NCBI RefSeq assembly: GCF_017814435.1
Contig: NZ_JAGJCB010000006.1
Location: 62,001 to 126,000 of the forward strand
Direction: 5' to 3'
Source of the DNA: Mariniflexile gromovii
GTDB lineage: Bacteria > Bacteroidota > Bacteroidia > Flavobacteriales > Flavobacteriaceae
DNA: 64,000 nucleotides
Under the pieces are notes generated by a model, which was given only the letters and a program-made list of their open reading frames with translations, ran no database searches and had not been told where the DNA came from. Below are positions 46,586-55,732 of the stretch, one piece after another. A program made the position numbers and the translations under genes. Each line of letters opens with the position of its first letter. Positions within the stretch are counted from its first letter, which is position 1.

Positions 46586-49255
46586 TTATTGAATTTTTAT
46601 ATGATAACCAGCCGGATATTCCTTTGATTTTCCTTTGTTTAATTGAATCAACACAGGTTTATCTGCCGAATAATAATAGCTTCCATTTTCTATTTTTAAC
46701 TCTGCTGAAACCGCTTCGTTTACAGCTTCAATTTTATAGTTTCCTTTTTGAAGCAGCTTTCCTTTTCCTAAATATAAATATTGAAAGTTGCCATGTTCTT
46801 CTGAAGCAACACCGAAAATGCCTTGGAATTTCAAATCTTTTATAGGTTCATAAACCTTAGTATCAATAGCATTGCAGATATATTGCTTGCTATTCTTTGA
46901 AGTTACCGCTATACTTGTGAAGTTATCTGAAGTTTGAAGTTTTGAAATGTCTTGAATGGCTTTTTCACCAGTTTCGTATGCTTCAAAAACAGACACAAAC
47001 GGATGCGCTTTGCCATTAATTCCATTTTGACGCACAATTAAAGTTGGCGTAGTTTCTGGACTTTTATTCACTTGACCCGGAGAAACATCATCACGTAAAG
47101 TTGTTGGCGGCGCATCTACCACAAACAATTGTCTGTTGGCTTGCCCCATCATCCACATATCGGTTATCAAGGCTGGAGAAATAGTGTTTATAGTCCAAGT
47201 GGCATTAAAATCGTTGGTATGATTTACTTTTCTTTGGTTTTTGAAGAACGCATAAAACTTATCATATTTCACGCCTAAATCGTTTGTTTCCTTCAAACTT
47301 AAAGATTCATTTGATGCATTTTTAAGCGTGACTGCATTTCCTAAATTATGATGAATATAATCGTTATTATTTTGATCTGATCTGAAAATGTCAACATAAT
47401 AGCCAGTGGTTTCAGAAGTTCGTATCATAGCTACCAAACGGCGTTTTTCATCAGCAGACACATCTGCAAACGAACAATAGTTTGACGTTTCTGTGCTATT
47501 ATAAAAAGCACCTTCATCGGTTTTAGGATCCATCGCATTGATGGTGATGTCTCCTTCTTTATACCCTGGCACAATGGTATTAGAGCTCATAATACCTCGG
47601 TGATACCCTGCATCTTCAGACCAATACGACTCATACGCCGAAGCATCTGGTGCCAACGCCCAACCTTTGCCGTAAAATTGCATGGCTAGTCCGTTTGCTG
47701 TTAAATGCGATTTGCCCTTTCCGCCGTATAAAGTAAACATCAATCCGTTGTCTTCGTCGTTGCCATTCTTCATAATCAAATGTCTATGAAACTCTGAATA
47801 GGCTGCCTTATGAAATGGCAAATCACTTCCTGAATCTGGTAATAGCTGATTGAAAACAATCCCTTGCCAATCGGACTTACTTCTATCATACTGACCTGCC
47901 GCTATGTTTTTACGAATAACGGTGGCCATCGCTTTTGCTGTTTCCGTATCACCTTCCCAAGTTGCATAGGTTAATAAGGACTCAAAAGCTGAAATATTTG
48001 AAGGACCACCTCGCATATCTCCAAAAACAACCAAATTACCTCGCGCATCCAACCAACCCAAATTGGCCATGGCTGCTTTGGAAATTATGGGATTTCCCGC
48101 TAAGGTATTCACACCAGCTTTATACAAAACAACGCCCATATCCAAAACGGTAGGAATCATGCCAGAAGCATACCCTGGCGATTCTGGCCATAAACCAGTT
48201 TCTTTGTTATAGAAATCCATTATTACGGGCAAACCTGCATAATGATCGCCTGACTTTTCGGTGTAAAACGGAATATAATAGTCGCGCCCTTTGCCGTCTT
48301 CATAAAAATCGTTGGATTCTAAAACAAGCATGCTGTTTAAAATGTTTTTGTAGCGATTTACATTCCAGTTTCCAACTTTTCCACCTCTTATCAAGCCTAT
48401 TTCTATAAAACGTTTGAATACTTCACCTGCAATATCAACTGGTTTTTTGTTGATGGTTTTTAAATGTTGATGCGGATGCGCGTTCAAATAATCATATAAA
48501 AAATCGTAGGCAATTGCGGTTGGAATTTGTCTGTCGTCATGAATCACTTCATAATCGTAATAGCCCATAATCCCCCCTGGTTCGTAACCTCCAGGTCCGT
48601 TGGTTGATTTTTCTGGATCTAATGGTGGCTTCATATAATAAGTTCCTATGAGCCACGTATATAAAATATCGGATGAAAATTTAGCATACTTTTCATCTTG
48701 AGTCATATAATAAGCAAATGCCGCTTTTTCGGCCAGTTTTAGAATTTCTATATTGTTCTGTCGAATCATATGGCCCGTTTTTTTGTACGGAATCAAAACA
48801 GGTGTTTTATCGGCACTGGAACGACTGATGCCTAGCATATCACCCGATTCGTTATAAGGAATTCTGTCTTCTAATGGTACGTTCAAATAATCATTCCAAG
48901 TACGCATGCCGGGTAAGCGCACGGTGGGTACAGGGGCATTGCCTTCGCCGTAATCCCAATTTTGATTTTTAATGTAACATTGGGTGTAATGTTCGCCTTT
49001 TTTCCAATACATGGCCAATCGAGACACTATCCATTCTGGGTCGGTGACATGACGGTTTACATGAACATCAATATCATTTAAAAGTTTATCCCATGATGCT
49101 TTTGCCCAATCTTCGTTTTCAATTTTTTGTAACAATTGCGCCCTGTCTTCCTGCGCCGCATATAAACGAGGATGCTCCCCTGCCTTTTGTGCATGACTGA
49201 AAATTGTTCCTAAAAACAATGTAATAATTAAAATGGTTCTATTTGTAAAGCTCAT
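46586..49255 (-). CDS. Large heparinase II/III-like lyase, diverged paralogue C (889 aa)
   Basis: Sec signal (1-22, FSHAQ). N-terminal blocks HPRLYAA, DPEWIVSRLAMYWKK, APVPTVRLPGMRTW; toroid NWNVNRYKN and ESPGYASGM; beta-sandwich KSHLTANGLAMQFYGKG. Compared with paralogues A and B, the PAHNT-x-VDG block has become MSSNTIVPGYKEG, losing the His and Asp, and HMH/HSH has become KSH. Either the substrate or mechanism differs, or it is a binding or weak enzyme. It lies between a sulfatase (23 bp) and paralogue B (8 bp). Confidence 0.83.
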   Translation of the reverse strand: MSFTNRTILIITLFLGTIFSHAQKAGEHPRLYAAQEDRAQLLQKIENEDWAKASWDKLLNDIDVHVNRHVTDPEWIVSRLAMYWKKGEHYTQCYIKNQNWDYGEGNAPVPTVRLPGMRTWNDYLNVPLEDRIPYNESGDMLGISRSSADKTPVLIPYKKTGHMIRQNNIEILKLAEKAAFAYYMTQDEKYAKFSSDILYTWLIGTYYMKPPLDPEKSTNGPGGYEPGGIMGYYDYEVIHDDRQIPTAIAYDFLYDYLNAHPHQHLKTINKKPVDIAGEVFKRFIEIGLIRGGKVGNWNVNRYKNILNSMLVLESNDFYEDGKGRDYYIPFYTEKSGDHYAGLPVIMDFYNKETGLWPESPGYASGMIPTVLDMGVVLYKAGVNTLAGNPIISKAAMANLGWLDARGNLVVFGDMRGGPSNISAFESLLTYATWEGDTETAKAMATVIRKNIAAGQYDRSKSDWQGIVFNQLLPDSGSDLPFHKAAYSEFHRHLIMKNGNDEDNGLMFTLYGGKGKSHLTANGLAMQFYGKGWALAPDASAYESYWSEDAGYHRGIMSSNTIVPGYKEGDITINAMDPKTDEGAFYNSTETSNYCSFADVSADEKRRLVAMIRTSETTGYYVDIFRSDQNNNDYIHHNLGNAVTLKNASNESLSLKETNDLGVKYDKFYAFFKNQRKVNHTNDFNATWTINTISPALITDMWMMGQANRQLFVVDAPPTTLRDDVSPGQVNKSPETTPTLIVRQNGINGKAHPFVSVFEAYETGEKAIQDISKLQTSDNFTSIAVTSKNSKQYICNAIDTKVYEPIKDLKFQGIFGVASEEHGNFQYLYLGKGKLLQKGNYKIEAVNEAVSAELKIENGSYYYSADKPVLIQLNKGKSKEYPAGYHIKIQ

Positions 49256-49278
49256 AAAGTTTAGACTATTTTTATTTT

Positions 49279-50946
49279 TTAATGAAGCGGTACTGTTTCA
49301 ATATCTGGATTGTTTTTTGCCTCTAGATATTTTCTAAGTATTTCTTGATCTAATTCTGAACTATCTCCATAATGTTTACGCATTTCGGATAGTTGTTTTT
49401 TCAATTTTACAACCACTTTGGCATAGGCAGGATCGTTAATCACATTCTTCATTTCTTGCGGGTCTTTTTTACGATCGTATAGTTCCCACTCATCTACATC
49501 ATAATAAAAATGTGCCAATTTATACTCTTGGGTAATGATGGCATAATGCCTTTTCACCATATGAATTCCTGGGTACTCGTAATAATGGTAATAAACTGCA
49601 TCACGCGTCCATTCTTTATCGTTGCCAAGTAGTAATGGGATTAAACTTTCACCTTGCATATCAGAAGGTGGAATAATATGTGCTGCTTCTAAAATAGTTT
49701 GTGCAAAGTCTAAGTTTTGAACCATTTCGGTATTGGTAGTTCCTGGCTTAATTACATTTGGCCATTTGATTAATAAAGGTGTTTTGAATGATTCGTCGTA
49801 AACAAAACGCTTATCGAACCATCCGTGTTCTCCTAAATAAAAGCCTTGATCGGAGGTGTAAATGATGATGGTATTTTCATCTAATCCTGTTTTATCTAAA
49901 TAATCCAATAAACGTCCCACATTTTCATCCACAGAAGCAATACAACCTAGGTAATCTTGCATGTAACGTTGGTAACGCCATTTCATCAACTCGGTGTCGT
50001 TCATGTTTGGATATTCTTTTTTGAATGCATCCATCATAGGGCCGTAAACCGAATCCCAAACCGCTCTTTGTTCGGCATTCATAGCACCAACCTCACGTTC
50101 AAAGGCTTCCAAATCCCAACCAGATTTATCTTCAATACCCAATTCTGCCATTATTTCTGGGTACATTTTAGAGTCTCCAGCCCAATTCATGTGCTGCAAT
50201 AAATTCATTTCAGCGGTTTTAGCGGCAGTACCTCTACCTTCGTAATTATCGAACAAGGTTTCAGGCTCTTTGAAGGTTTTTTTGGTGTATTCCTTGAAAT
50301 GACGCGGGGCTGGCAACCACTCTCTATGCGGTGCTTTTTGCATGGAGAACAACATAAACGGCTTGCTTTCATCTCGTCTGTTTTCCAGCCACTCTAAAGT
50401 CATGTCCATGATAATATCGGTAACATACCCTTCAGCCGTAATTTGGCCGTCGTTGGTATCGAAAATAGGATTGTAATATCTTCCCTGTCCCGGTAAAATT
50501 TTAAATTCATCGATGCCTTTAGGATTGTTCCCAAAATGTAATTTTCCAAACATAGCCGTTTGATAACCTGCTTGTTGCATTAACTGGGGAAAGGTGGTTT
50601 GAGACTCATCAAAAGGAAACACATTATCTACTTTTCCGTGAATGTGACAATGTTTACCCGTTAAAATGGTAGCTCGTGAAGGTGCACAAATGGAATTGGA
50701 CACACAGGCATTGGTAAATTTGATGCCTTCTTTCGCGATACGATCGATATTTGGGGTTTGTATCAAATGATCACTATACGCACTAATGGCTTGGTATGCA
50801 TGATCATCAGACATCATAAAAATAATATTAGGGCGCTCTGTTGGCTGTTTCTTTTTTAAAGTCTCAACACCTTGTATTCTACAAGATACCATTGCCATTA
50901 ATAGTACTGCCGATACTAACTTTAAAACAATGAATCTCTTCTTCAT
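49279..50946 (-). CDS. S1 sulfatase (CAPSR)
   Basis: 555 residues; lipoprotein signal (MAMVSC, Cys 22). Sulfatase hallmarks: IIFMMSDDHAYQAISAY (41-57), SNSICAPSRATILTGK (83-98, formylglycine Cys 87), MFGKLHFG, and YTSDQGFYLGEHGWFDKRF with Asp, Gln-Gly and His. The NSICAPSR and long C-terminal region resemble the N-acetylglucosamine-6-sulfatase-like branch found in many algal-glycan loci, but the desulfated position cannot be read from sequence. It lies 25 bp after the GH97 gene and 23 bp before lyase C. Confidence 0.93.
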   Translation of the reverse strand: MKKRFIVLKLVSAVLLMAMVSCRIQGVETLKKKQPTERPNIIFMMSDDHAYQAISAYSDHLIQTPNIDRIAKEGIKFTNACVSNSICAPSRATILTGKHCHIHGKVDNVFPFDESQTTFPQLMQQAGYQTAMFGKLHFGNNPKGIDEFKILPGQGRYYNPIFDTNDGQITAEGYVTDIIMDMTLEWLENRRDESKPFMLFSMQKAPHREWLPAPRHFKEYTKKTFKEPETLFDNYEGRGTAAKTAEMNLLQHMNWAGDSKMYPEIMAELGIEDKSGWDLEAFEREVGAMNAEQRAVWDSVYGPMMDAFKKEYPNMNDTELMKWRYQRYMQDYLGCIASVDENVGRLLDYLDKTGLDENTIIIYTSDQGFYLGEHGWFDKRFVYDESFKTPLLIKWPNVIKPGTTNTEMVQNLDFAQTILEAAHIIPPSDMQGESLIPLLLGNDKEWTRDAVYYHYYEYPGIHMVKRHYAIITQEYKLAHFYYDVDEWELYDRKKDPQEMKNVINDPAYAKVVVKLKKQLSEMRKHYGDSSELDQEILRKYLEAKNNPDIETVPLH

Positions 50947-50971
50947 AATATTATTTCAACTTTATTTTATT

Positions 50972-52957
50972 CTAAATTTTCTTTATGTGAATAACAAAAC
51001 CATTGTTGCTTTTCACATTTAAGTTCAATTTTGAATTAGTGTTGAATTCTTTTTCTTCAATGTTGACTTTGGTTCTAGTATTTACGCTCTCATCATCGGT
51101 ATATACCTTTCCTTTATAGTTTGAATTTTCATTTAAAAACGAAAAGTCTATCGCAACATTACGTTCTGTGTTCCCATTGATACACCCAATAAACCAATCG
51201 TTTCCTTTTCTACGGGCAATAACGCCAATTTCTCCTATTTCAGCTTGAAGCACTTTGGTTTCATCCCAAGTAGTTGGTACATTGTTGAAGAATTCCAACT
51301 CTGGTTCATTTCCAATAGTATTGGTATTACCCCAAAGGGCATCGTCTTTCACTGGGGCTGCCGGTGCTTTATCATACCAATATAAAAACTGAAGCGGACT
51401 AAAAATACAAACCGTTTTCGCTAATTGAGAGGCGTGCGAGCCCATAGTTTCTACACGTTTATTGTAATAGCACACGGTGTTATCGGCTGCTCCTGCCAAC
51501 ATTCTGGTAAACATGGTGATTAACGTATGTTCGTTTGGCACGGTTTCTTCGTCGCCACGAATCCCTTCTTGGGTTAATAAGTTAGGGTAGGTTCTTGAAA
51601 AACCTGTTGGGCGGTATTCATCATGAATATCTATCACCAGTTTATACTCTGCTGCCTTTTTAACCGCCTCGTGCATCCAGGTGGTAGCATCTTGGTCGCC
51701 TACACGAACAAAACCATATTTTACTCCAGAAACACCCCATTTTTTTAATACAGGAAATACCTCATCTACTTTACCCTCTAAAGCTCTACGGTTAATATAC
51801 AGCATAACTTTTACGTCTTTTTCTTTGGCATATTTACATATCGCTTCAATATCAAAAGGCCCTTTAGAACGCTTAGGGTCAAGCGTAACCGTTGTGGCAT
51901 CAGAAGCATTATCCATTTCGGGACCATACCAGCCTGCATCAAAATGAACATATTGCATGTTATGGCTTGCTACAAAATCGATGGCCGCAAAACCGCCTTG
52001 GGTGGTTAAGGTGGTTTCACGAAGTACCTTACCCGGAGTAATCCAAGATTCATCTTCAATTTCTGATGGATCGTTTAAATTTTGAATGATGTAATTGTTC
52101 TCAAGCAATTCGCCATAACTATTTCCCATCATAACAACTCGCCATGGTGATTGAAAAGGCAATTTTTTATGAATTGAATTTGACTCATTAAGACGTTCTG
52201 AAATAACTGCACCCGTAATGGTATCTTGCTTTTGCTCTCCCATTTTTCCATCAAGAGAAGATACAATGCTGTATTTTGAAGATGTTCCTTTGTTAAAGCT
52301 CAACCTCGCATAATCTACTAATTTGGCTTCTGCCAATGCTATTTTAATGCTATCGCTAATCTCTATTAAAAGAGGACGTTCAGCTCCTTCTTCTAAACTT
52401 GAGATTGGAGTTTTTCTATATTTTCCTTGCGCTGTTAACACCTTTATCTCTCTTTTAGGCGTAGACCAAACAGAATAATCATCTGAAAAATTATAATGAA
52501 TATTTTCACTTAGACTTATTTCTCCGATATTATTTTGCTCTGGAATTTCATAAGAAAAAGCCACACCTTCATTATAAGCTCTAGCAATTAAATTTAGATT
52601 GACTTCACCTTGCTTTAAATATATTTTAGTTTGGTTAAAATGATTTGGAATAGTACTCAATTCGTTAAATCTTGAGTTCCAATTTGAATTTTCTGTTGAA
52701 TTTTCTATTTTTTCTACAGATACTTTTCCAGAAAAATCCAATTCGTCAGAAAGCAATTCCAAAACAGAGTTTTGAACAATTTGATGACCATCATAATATA
52801 CAGAAAACGTGATGTTTTTTTGGTTTTCACCCTCTAAAAACACAATTTTTTTAGTAGCGTCTGGTGAAGATAATTTAATAACTTCTATTTGTTTGCAACT
52901 AGCTAAACCGATAAGTAGTAAAAATACCATACTACACTTTTTGAAAAATAAGTTCAT
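50972..52957 (-). CDS. GH97 glycosidase
   Basis: 661 residues; lipoprotein signal (GLASC, Cys 21). GH97 layout: N-terminal super-sandwich (IKLSSPDATKKIVF ... VAFSYEIPE), TIM barrel (VHFDAGWYG at 337-345, VKVMLYINRRA, VIDIHDEYRPTGF at 441-453, QEGIRGDEE) and a C-terminal beta-sheet domain. At the place where retaining GH97 alpha-galactosidases have the nucleophile in V-K-V-D-F, this protein has VKYGF (412-416), so it probably belongs to the inverting, calcium-using branch with Glu catalysis. It would remove alpha-linked gluco- or galacto-configured sugars. It follows the GH95-type gene by 122 bp. Confidence 0.9.
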   Translation of the reverse strand: MNLFFKKCSMVFLLLIGLASCKQIEVIKLSSPDATKKIVFLEGENQKNITFSVYYDGHQIVQNSVLELLSDELDFSGKVSVEKIENSTENSNWNSRFNELSTIPNHFNQTKIYLKQGEVNLNLIARAYNEGVAFSYEIPEQNNIGEISLSENIHYNFSDDYSVWSTPKREIKVLTAQGKYRKTPISSLEEGAERPLLIEISDSIKIALAEAKLVDYARLSFNKGTSSKYSIVSSLDGKMGEQKQDTITGAVISERLNESNSIHKKLPFQSPWRVVMMGNSYGELLENNYIIQNLNDPSEIEDESWITPGKVLRETTLTTQGGFAAIDFVASHNMQYVHFDAGWYGPEMDNASDATTVTLDPKRSKGPFDIEAICKYAKEKDVKVMLYINRRALEGKVDEVFPVLKKWGVSGVKYGFVRVGDQDATTWMHEAVKKAAEYKLVIDIHDEYRPTGFSRTYPNLLTQEGIRGDEETVPNEHTLITMFTRMLAGAADNTVCYYNKRVETMGSHASQLAKTVCIFSPLQFLYWYDKAPAAPVKDDALWGNTNTIGNEPELEFFNNVPTTWDETKVLQAEIGEIGVIARRKGNDWFIGCINGNTERNVAIDFSFLNENSNYKGKVYTDDESVNTRTKVNIEEKEFNTNSKLNLNVKSNNGFVIHIKKI

Positions 52958-53079
52958 TTAATTTATTGTTTTAGATTAATTTATGTTTTTTTAATTGATT
53001 CTTTCTTTATATTCGTTCCGCAGTATACCACTGTTAGCTTTAATCTTGCTCATTTATGACAAATACATGAAATGTAAGT

Positions 53080-55422
53080 TTAATATTCATACTCAGGTAC
53101 TGAATAGATCATTTCTTCATTATAATTCATTCCCTTCTTGACCCCATACAAATTAATTTCGGTGGCGTGATGTTGTAAAGGATTGAGTTTAGGTTGTATT
53201 ATATCTTCAGATTGAGCCAAAATGATTTCCTGCCCTTTTTTTAAATTTATTTCAAATTCACCATCCGCTATTTTTGTGATTTTCACTTGCTCTCCACCAC
53301 TAACTTGTGTAGCAGTATTCCAATCAGGAACATTAAGTATACAAGGTTCTCCTGCTTCACTTTTTATAGATACCCAATCCGTTTTACTGTTATTTCTAGA
53401 GGCGCTAACCAAAAATCCTCCTTGTGCTCTTAGTTTATCAAATGATGCTTCATTCCAAGCATCCGGTACAGCTGGAAATACTCTAATTTTATCGCCCCAG
53501 CTCTGTAATACTAATTCCATTACAGAAGAAGCTGCGCTCAAGGGTGTTTCAATTACAGGGTTTTTTCCATTATTCTCAACGTAAAATGTATTTGGCAACA
53601 ATTTTGCTTGTCCAGTTCCTATCTGTTTTGTTAAAAAATGTTGTAGCATGTCATTTGCATCATTTCCCCTGCGTAGAGCGGCATACAAAGACGCTCCGCC
53701 AGTATAGGAATATCCAACAAGCCCATTACCTTCTTCTATTTTATGCCAATGAACTACAGATTTATCTACAAGATCACCGTCTTCTTGACTATCAGGATCA
53801 AGTTGAAACAAAGGGTATAAAGCTAATAGATGTGAATAATGCCTGTGCGACATATCAACTGGCTGGTCACTACCAATCATCAAACCATTCTCATCAACGG
53901 GATAAGGGATTAGGTCTTCTAAAGTCTGTTTCCACTTAGCCACAAGTTCTGCATTGGTGTTTGCTCTTTCATTCGATTCTATTAACGTGTTTAAAAGCCA
54001 ACGCAAAAGCGCTAAATTGTAATTTGTGTTTTTAAAGGATTTAAACCCTTTGTATTCAGGTGAAGCCATCGAAGTTAATTCAATCTGTCCGTTTTCATTG
54101 CGAACTTGCATACTTTCATAAATCTTTGCCACTTCCATAGCTTTAGGCACCCATTTCTTTTGAATAGATTCCCAGTCGCCTTTGTAACTATAAATCAGCC
54201 AGTAATTATGTAATGCCCAAGCATAATCTCCTAAGGTTCTTCCGCTGAAATGACTTTTTAGCATGCCATCTCCATGATTATCTATTAATGTGATAAAATT
54301 TTTAGCAATTTCTAAGTGGTTACTTGTATTAAAGGGCCAATACGTTAATTGCACATTTAAGTTCCACCATAACCCTGGCCATGAAGTAACCTTTAAAAAT
54401 GGGCCATTTAAATCTAAAGCAGGGCCATCAGCTCTTGAACTAACTCCCATTTTATAAATTTGAATCCAATAAAACGATTCCATTCTCCCATCAGGAATGG
54501 ATAAAAATGATTTTTGGTAATACTTGTGCCACCATGATTGATGCTGGTTTTCTATATCAGTAATAGGAAGCTCAAAAGCATCTTTAACTGTTTTCATAGC
54601 TACTTTTTCTGAAACATTACTCCCTGGAATTTCATTAGCAGTTGAAAGGTACATGGTTGATTTAGATTCAGAACTTTTTACTTCTTTCCAAACCGTTGCA
54701 TAATCGCCACCCGCATTCAAACGTTGTACACAAACATTCATATCCTCCTTTTTAGAAACCACAGGCTTAGGATTTAACTTAATATCTTTATATCTATCTG
54801 GATTTGTAAGCACTCGTGGGGAAATAGGATTACCTGCTTTCCATTCCCAAGTATAATCTACATATTCCCCATTTCTTTTTTCGGTTGAATTTACCTCAAC
54901 AACATTTAACATACGATTGTAAGGCGTAAACGCTTTAAAAGTAAGCGCTCCTAAATCCGTAATTATGGTACCTCTAACTTCTGCGTTCCATAAGTGCTGA
55001 CGAACTTTAATAGACAAAATTTTACCAGCAGGACGTAAGTACATACGACCAATATCATGACGAGAGAAATCCATTAAATTGGCTCCTTTTGTACCCATAG
55101 AAGTTTTTTTATTGGGCGCTTTTTGGTGATCGGTAACATCTTGTCTTCCCATATGAAAATCAAGACGATTGTCTTTCATAGTAGCATAAATCATCATCCC
55201 TACTTGTCCGTTTCCAGTAAATGCCCCTTCATTCCATTGTAAAGGCGTTTCCTCCCATATTAAATCATGTTGAGCCATAAATTCTGGCCAGTTAATGTTG
55301 CGTTCTATCACTACTTTTTTTGAACTGCAAGCGGAAAACAAAAGTGTAGCAAAGGAAACTATGGCTACAAAATGGTGATGTTTCAAGTAGCCCAAAAGGT
55401 TGATATATTTTTTATTATTCAT
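53080..55422 (-). CDS. GH95-type enzyme, divergent clade, paralogue 2 (lipoprotein)
   Basis: 780 residues; lipoprotein signal (LLFSAC near 27-32). Clear paralogue of 60738-63047. N-terminal NWPEFMAQHDLIWEE, LQWNEGAFTGNGQVGMMIYA and DFHMGRQDVTDH; catalytic toroid WWNLNVQLTYWPFNTSNH and MSHRHYSHLLALYPLFQL. Compared with the classical GH95 at 20429-22924, the Asn pair (N-L-N) is kept, but FQIDGNFG with the catalytic Asp is replaced by NPVIETPLSAASS, i.e. Glu. Classical GH95 enzymes are inverting alpha-L-fucosidases or alpha-L-galactosidases; this clade may have another specificity. The operon continues to GH97. Confidence 0.85.
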   Translation of the reverse strand: MNNKKYINLLGYLKHHHFVAIVSFATLLFSACSSKKVVIERNINWPEFMAQHDLIWEETPLQWNEGAFTGNGQVGMMIYATMKDNRLDFHMGRQDVTDHQKAPNKKTSMGTKGANLMDFSRHDIGRMYLRPAGKILSIKVRQHLWNAEVRGTIITDLGALTFKAFTPYNRMLNVVEVNSTEKRNGEYVDYTWEWKAGNPISPRVLTNPDRYKDIKLNPKPVVSKKEDMNVCVQRLNAGGDYATVWKEVKSSESKSTMYLSTANEIPGSNVSEKVAMKTVKDAFELPITDIENQHQSWWHKYYQKSFLSIPDGRMESFYWIQIYKMGVSSRADGPALDLNGPFLKVTSWPGLWWNLNVQLTYWPFNTSNHLEIAKNFITLIDNHGDGMLKSHFSGRTLGDYAWALHNYWLIYSYKGDWESIQKKWVPKAMEVAKIYESMQVRNENGQIELTSMASPEYKGFKSFKNTNYNLALLRWLLNTLIESNERANTNAELVAKWKQTLEDLIPYPVDENGLMIGSDQPVDMSHRHYSHLLALYPLFQLDPDSQEDGDLVDKSVVHWHKIEEGNGLVGYSYTGGASLYAALRRGNDANDMLQHFLTKQIGTGQAKLLPNTFYVENNGKNPVIETPLSAASSVMELVLQSWGDKIRVFPAVPDAWNEASFDKLRAQGGFLVSASRNNSKTDWVSIKSEAGEPCILNVPDWNTATQVSGGEQVKITKIADGEFEINLKKGQEIILAQSEDIIQPKLNPLQHHATEINLYGVKKGMNYNEEMIYSVPEYEY

Positions 55423-55449
55423 AAGTTTTAAAATAAATTAAGATTCATT

Positions 55450-55728
55450 TTATATCATTTTTGTATTAATTAAATACCCTAAAAAATGGTTAATGTTTTT
55501 TTTAAACTGACTTATATATTTTAGAATACTGGTTCTAAATGCTATGCATGAAGACTTTAACGGATGAAATATTTCTGTTTCAGACAATATTTCATCTCTA
55601 CTCACTTCAGAAGAAATTAAACTTGGTTGTGCTCTTTTAATTCCATTAGGGAATATAAACTGAGAAGCAACGTCTTTCACAAAAAAGATACTGACACAAT
55701 AAAACAATAAAGAAATTTCTTTTAACAT
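55450..55728 (-). CDS. Small secreted ORF or gene remnant (92 aa)
   Basis: An ORF starting 4 bp after the sulfatase stop (55733). It begins with a signal peptide (MLKEISLLFYCVSIFF ... VASQ) and continues as FIFPNGIKRAQPSLISSE. The SQF-x-x-PNGIK-A start is the kind seen at the mature N-terminus of secreted polysaccharide deacetylases, but no deacetylase motif follows. The DNA at 55564-55595 forms a near-perfect hairpin (ATGAAATATT / AATATTTCAT with inner TCTG/CAGA). I suspect a truncated gene. It ends 27 bp before the GH95-type gene start. Confidence 0.45.
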   Translation of the reverse strand: MLKEISLLFYCVSIFFVKDVASQFIFPNGIKRAQPSLISSEVSRDEILSETEIFHPLKSSCIAFRTSILKYISQFKKNINHFLGYLINTKMI

Positions 55729-55732
55729 ATGT

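Noticed and set aside
53222-53939. Plus-strand ORFs of 120 and 131 codons opposite a GH95-type gene
   Set aside because: Antisense to strongly conserved coding sequence; similar shadows recur opposite the paralogue at 61334-61609.
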